From: JAGWBG01 sp034421095
Lineage (GTDB): Bacteria; Chloroflexota; Dehalococcoidia; Lucifugimonadales; JAGWBF01
Assembly: GCA_034421095.1 (NCBI GenBank)
Contig: DAOUKR010000009.1
Location: 22,460-86,459, forward strand
DNA length: 64,000 bases
Reading direction: 5' to 3'
Part shown: positions 61,864-64,000 of the stretch, piece by piece
Numbering within the stretch: the first letter of the stretch is position 1
Layout of the letters: every line of letters begins with the position of its first letter
The notes under the pieces: generated by a model
Seen by the model: only the letters and a program-made list of their open reading frames with translations
Databases searched by the model: none
What the model was told of the DNA's origin: nothing
Translations under genes and position numbers: made by a program

Positions 61864-62049
61864 TTAACTGAGCATGGACTCCACTTGCTTCGCTTCAGAG
61901 TCGCTCACAATTCGGAAGACGGTGTACTGGGGAGCATCTTTGGCCCGGCCCCGTACCGCCTTGCGACCATTTTTCAGGGTTACTACACTGGGTTCGAGAA
62001 TCTCGCACCTTCTGCGGAGCGCTAGGCAGTAAGCAGTTAGTTCTTCCAT
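61864..62049 (-). CDS. Small DUF5679-like protein lacking its zinc cysteines
   Basis: 61 residues. AYC...EPSVVTLKNGRKAVRGRAKDAPQYTVFRIV follows the layout of the short DUF5679 zinc ribbon (AYCxxC...xVTxKNGRPAxxGxCPxCGxxxFRI). Here only the first Cys of four remains in place, so metal binding is probably lost. The ATG at 62049 follows GGAGGTG and is preferred over one 11 codons upstream. Lies in the small-gene cluster beside tRNA-Val. Function unknown. Confidence 0.6.
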   Translation of the reverse strand: MEELTAYCLALRRRCEILEPSVVTLKNGRKAVRGRAKDAPQYTVFRIVSDSEAKQVESMLS

Positions 62050-62078
62050 GGAACACCTCCGGTTGATCTGTTGTCCTT

Positions 62079-62615
62079 TCACCTGGCCTTGCTCTCATCC
62101 TCCAACGGGCCGTGAGGACCATTCTGTTGGGCATGGTCCTCCTGTCCACGTCGGGCTGAGGTTATAGCAACGACATCATGGTCCAAGTACTCTTTAATCA
62201 ACTCGTTAACCTGGCTAATGGCTTGGTCTAGGGTGTTGCGGACCGATTCTGGTTGGGCATGGCTGACTTGAAACCCCAGCCACTGCTCCGACTGCTCCGG
62301 GTCATCCTGTACTATCAATTGGACATCCTTCCAGTCCTGGGCCAGATGCCGTAACCGATACAGCACCCGGTCCCACTGGTTGGGATTGGTCACCAAGTAC
62401 AGGACGTAAGCCGTTCCTCCAGTGGCCTCCCACCAGTCTGGCAACTCCGGGTGCCCTTCACAAGAGGTGAGGGTTTCTACCAGGTCGGTCTGGTTTAATG
62501 TCCGCACCAACTCTCTGACCCCTGGTTCTAGCTGCTCGTAGTCCAGGAACCAGGGGTGCATCGCCTGGACATCAGCGAAAGTCGGACGGAGTACCGCTCG
62601 TTTGAACCACCACAT
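62079..62615 (-). CDS. Hypothetical protein
   Basis: 178 residues, soluble, no motif I can name. It has FLDYEQLEPGVRELVRTLNQTDLVETLTSCEGHPELPDWW, with a Cys-Glu-Gly-His tetrad that could bind a metal, then a Trp-rich middle and a helical charged C-terminus ending in a Gln/Gly/Pro-rich tail. Twelve bases before it lies the next small gene, so the three small minus-strand genes form one probable operon. Unknown function; likely cargo of the decayed element or of local accessory DNA. Confidence 0.6.
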   Translation of the reverse strand: MWWFKRAVLRPTFADVQAMHPWFLDYEQLEPGVRELVRTLNQTDLVETLTSCEGHPELPDWWEATGGTAYVLYLVTNPNQWDRVLYRLRHLAQDWKDVQLIVQDDPEQSEQWLGFQVSHAQPESVRNTLDQAISQVNELIKEYLDHDVVAITSARRGQEDHAQQNGPHGPLEDESKAR

Positions 62616-62626
62616 AAGATGCCTCC

Positions 62627-62821
62627 TCAGGAGCCCTCAACCTCAGGCACTTGCAAGGCATCGTACTGTTGTTTACTAACAAATCTAACCAGCTTGGTAC
62701 CGTTTTCTTCCCCGGTAACGGCATAGGTATGCTTGCCGTTCTTCTGCACCATGGTACGTTTCCTGAGGTCGCTCTCTGGTATATCCACCTTTTGCCTAGT
62801 CTTCACGTTATAGAACTCCAT
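62627..62821 (-). CDS. Small hypothetical protein
   Basis: 64 residues, MEFYNVKTRQKVDIPESDLRK..., then KNGKHTYAVTGEENGTKLVRFVSKQQYD. Basic in the middle and acidic at the end, with a probable small beta fold. GAGAGGTGA precedes the ATG. It is the first gene of the three-gene minus-strand run. I recall similar short proteins in other Chloroflexota but no function. Confidence 0.6.
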   Translation of the reverse strand: MEFYNVKTRQKVDIPESDLRKRTMVQKNGKHTYAVTGEENGTKLVRFVSKQQYDALQVPEVEGS

Positions 62822-63123
62822 GTTTCACCTCTCCAATTCGCTAATGGATTGCCGGTTTTCACTTCCTGGCTTTTCAGTCAGAACGCATCACTATCCACCT
62901 TGGTCCGCACGGCGAAGCGTTGCCTTCTCTTGGCGACCCGACGGGAGTCCGGCAATAGCATTGGACAGAGTTCTCCTGCCGGCTCCCCCCGGTCCTATAA
63001 CGGCAATTATATGCCCGCACACACGTCGGAGGTGACGCTACGCAGGGTCATGCACCCCCTCGCGTTCGACGTTCGACAGTCACGCCCTGAGGGGGACATG
63101 CCCGCTTAGCTCTGTGTGAGTCC
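62822..63123 (-). other. Region between the small-gene cluster and the zinc-binding protein
   Basis: 302 bases, with no intact gene. It contains the P-loop-like remnant at 62891-63040 and a short direct repeat CGTTCGACGTTCGA near 63063. Confidence 0.5.
62891..63040 (-). pseudogene. P-loop NTPase fragment (possibly ABC ATPase remnant)
   Basis: The minus-strand frame reads GHIIAVIGPGGAGRRTLSNA then IAGLPSGRQEKATLRRADQGG and stops. GPGGAGRRT looks like a Walker A motif that has lost its lysine, set in the usual strand and helix of an ABC ATPase or nucleotide kinase N-terminus. No Walker B or other domain follows. Being next to the zinc-binding protein gene, it might be the ruin of the transporter ATPase, but that is a guess. 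Confidence 0.35.
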
Positions 63124-64000
63124 TCACTGCAATGCCTCAACAAGCACTTCCACGTTTGCTCGCATCATACCTAGGTACGTGCCGGCGTCAGTGCCCCTTT
63201 CGCCCAGGGAGTCCGCATAGAGCTGGAATAGTCCTGCTCCAGTCTCCCTTGCCAGAGCCTCCGGCAGCTTTCCGCTGACCGTCGTTTCACTGAATACTGC
63301 CGGCGCGTTGTGCTCCCGGATCACGTCGACCAGTCCCGCCAAATGCTCTGCCGAGGGCTCCACATCAGGCGCCAAGGAAGGAATGAGGGCGCCGATGATC
63401 TCAAACCCGTAGACATCTGCAAAGTAGGCGAAGGTGTCATGGGATGTGACCAGCAACCTGCGCTCCGGTTGTATCAACTCAACCTGCTCTTCAATCCAGG
63501 AGTGTAGCTCGTCAAGCTCCGCTGAGTAGTCTGCTGCGTTCTGATAGTAGAAGGCTGCGCCCTCAGGGTCCAGAGCCGAAAGCTGGGCTGCTATATCGTT
63601 GACTGCGATCTTCACCCGATTCGGGTCGAACCAGAAGTGGGGGTCCAGAGGGCCGTGGTCGTGGCCATGTTCGTCTTCGCCTTCGTGGTCGTCGTGCTCG
63701 TCCATGTGATCGTCGTGCCCTTCATCACCGTGATCATCGTGCTCATCCTTCTCACCCACAATGCCAACGAAGGCAATCTTGGTGGGCACTCCCGCTACGT
63801 CCCAATGTCCGACCACTTCCAAGTCATGTTCGTCCAGTTGCAGCACCTCGCCACCCACGGAGTCCGTGATGAAAATCGCTTCGGGCCCCGTTGCCAGGTG
63901 CGGCCGCGCCCAGAAACCGGTTTCAACGGGGGTGGTGAGGAAGTCAGACTTGGACGCCAGCAAATGGCCGTCGTGAGCATCGTACATCCGTAGCTCGCCA
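63124..64000 (-). CDS. Zinc ABC transporter substrate-binding protein with propeller-like N-terminal part (partial)
   Basis: The frame is open to the window edge, so the N-terminus is missing. Residues visible first (GELRMYDAHDGHLLASKSDF, then ETGFWARPHL and VGGEVLQLDEHDLEVVGHWDV) look like propeller blades of the AztD-type zinc chaperone. Then comes a His/Asp/Glu-rich zinc-loading loop of about 40 residues. After it, DPHFWFDPNRVKIAVNDIAAQL, RRLLVTSHDTFAYFADVYGFEI, and VFSETTVSGKLPEALARETG form the C-terminal lobe of a ZnuA/AztC-type cluster A-I binding protein. The usual N-terminal lobe is not visible between the two parts. It would bind zinc outside the cell and hand it to a permease. Confidence 0.8.
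   Translation of the reverse strand, partial: GELRMYDAHDGHLLASKSDFLTTPVETGFWARPHLATGPEAIFITDSVGGEVLQLDEHDLEVVGHWDVAGVPTKIAFVGIVGEKDEHDDHGDEGHDDHMDEHDDHEGEDEHGHDHGPLDPHFWFDPNRVKIAVNDIAAQLSALDPEGAAFYYQNAADYSAELDELHSWIEEQVELIQPERRLLVTSHDTFAYFADVYGFEIIGALIPSLAPDVEPSAEHLAGLVDVIREHNAPAVFSETTVSGKLPEALARETGAGLFQLYADSLGERGTDAGTYLGMMRANVEVLVEALQ

Overview
The window looks like a chromosomal segment of a free-living aerobic bacterium, most likely a Chloroflexota member of the Dehalococcoidia/SAR202 kind. This is inferred from gene content, not from a marker search. The hints are an aa3/caa3-type oxidase operon, a luciferase-like flavin monooxygenase, Thr/Pro-rich linkers behind lipoprotein signals, dispersed 'GTCATTCCG' palindromes, frequent GTG and TTG starts, and a moderately high GC content. 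There is no rRNA, CRISPR array or intact prophage. Two tRNAs are present, Asp-GTC and Val-TAC.

Layout. 1-1265: end of a DNA methyltransferase plus a type II restriction endonuclease. 1403-4160: glyoxylate-shunt pair (isocitrate lyase-like and malate synthase). 4252-12780: mixed genes (glutaredoxin, tRNA-Asp, 2-oxoglutarate oxygenase, MazG, a DUF1461 membrane protein, FmdB-type zinc ribbon, GMC oxidoreductase, NHL propeller, tandem universal stress protein, one unknown). 12817-21525: information and stress block (Rel, S20, LexA with its own operator, two tiny desulforedoxin-like proteins, RsmD-CoaD, coiled-coil protein, Pol I). 21605-24734: HpaI-type aldolase, MFS carrier, sugar epimerase. 24930-33720: complete terminal-oxidase operon ctaA-ctaB-coxB-coxA-coxC-coxD-ctaG-small membrane protein-sco, in which both subunit II and subunit IV carry a fused cytochrome c domain. 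33795-37455 (minus): thrS-infC-rpmI-rplT and plsY. 37713-42880: two related esterases (one without its nucleophile), exonuclease III, panD, two methyltransferases. 43024-49423 (minus): oligopeptide ABC transporter, a luciferase-like monooxygenase, and an AhpD-like gene whose second redox Cys codon is an in-frame TGA followed by a SECIS-like hairpin. 49560-58434 (minus): an eight-gene run that joins a partner-switching pathway (STAS, receiver-PP2C, RsbW-like kinase), an anchored periplasmic binding protein and a histidine kinase to the ATP-grasp/alpha-E/transglutaminase trio. 58953-61163: alpha/beta hydrolase and amidohydrolase. 61274 to the end: tRNA-Val, a decayed serine recombinase that abuts it, three small genes of unknown function, a decayed P-loop fragment, and a partial zinc-binding ABC protein fused to a propeller-like segment.

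Most notable points: (1) a probable AhpD-family selenoprotein with a CxxU motif; (2) the co-linear sensor / partner-switch / ATP-grasp operon; (3) the subunit IV-cytochrome c fusion; (4) an apparent AUA start for infC; (5) the tRNA-Val recombinase scar; (6) two mini-proteins of 47 and 38 residues that automated gene calling could easily skip.
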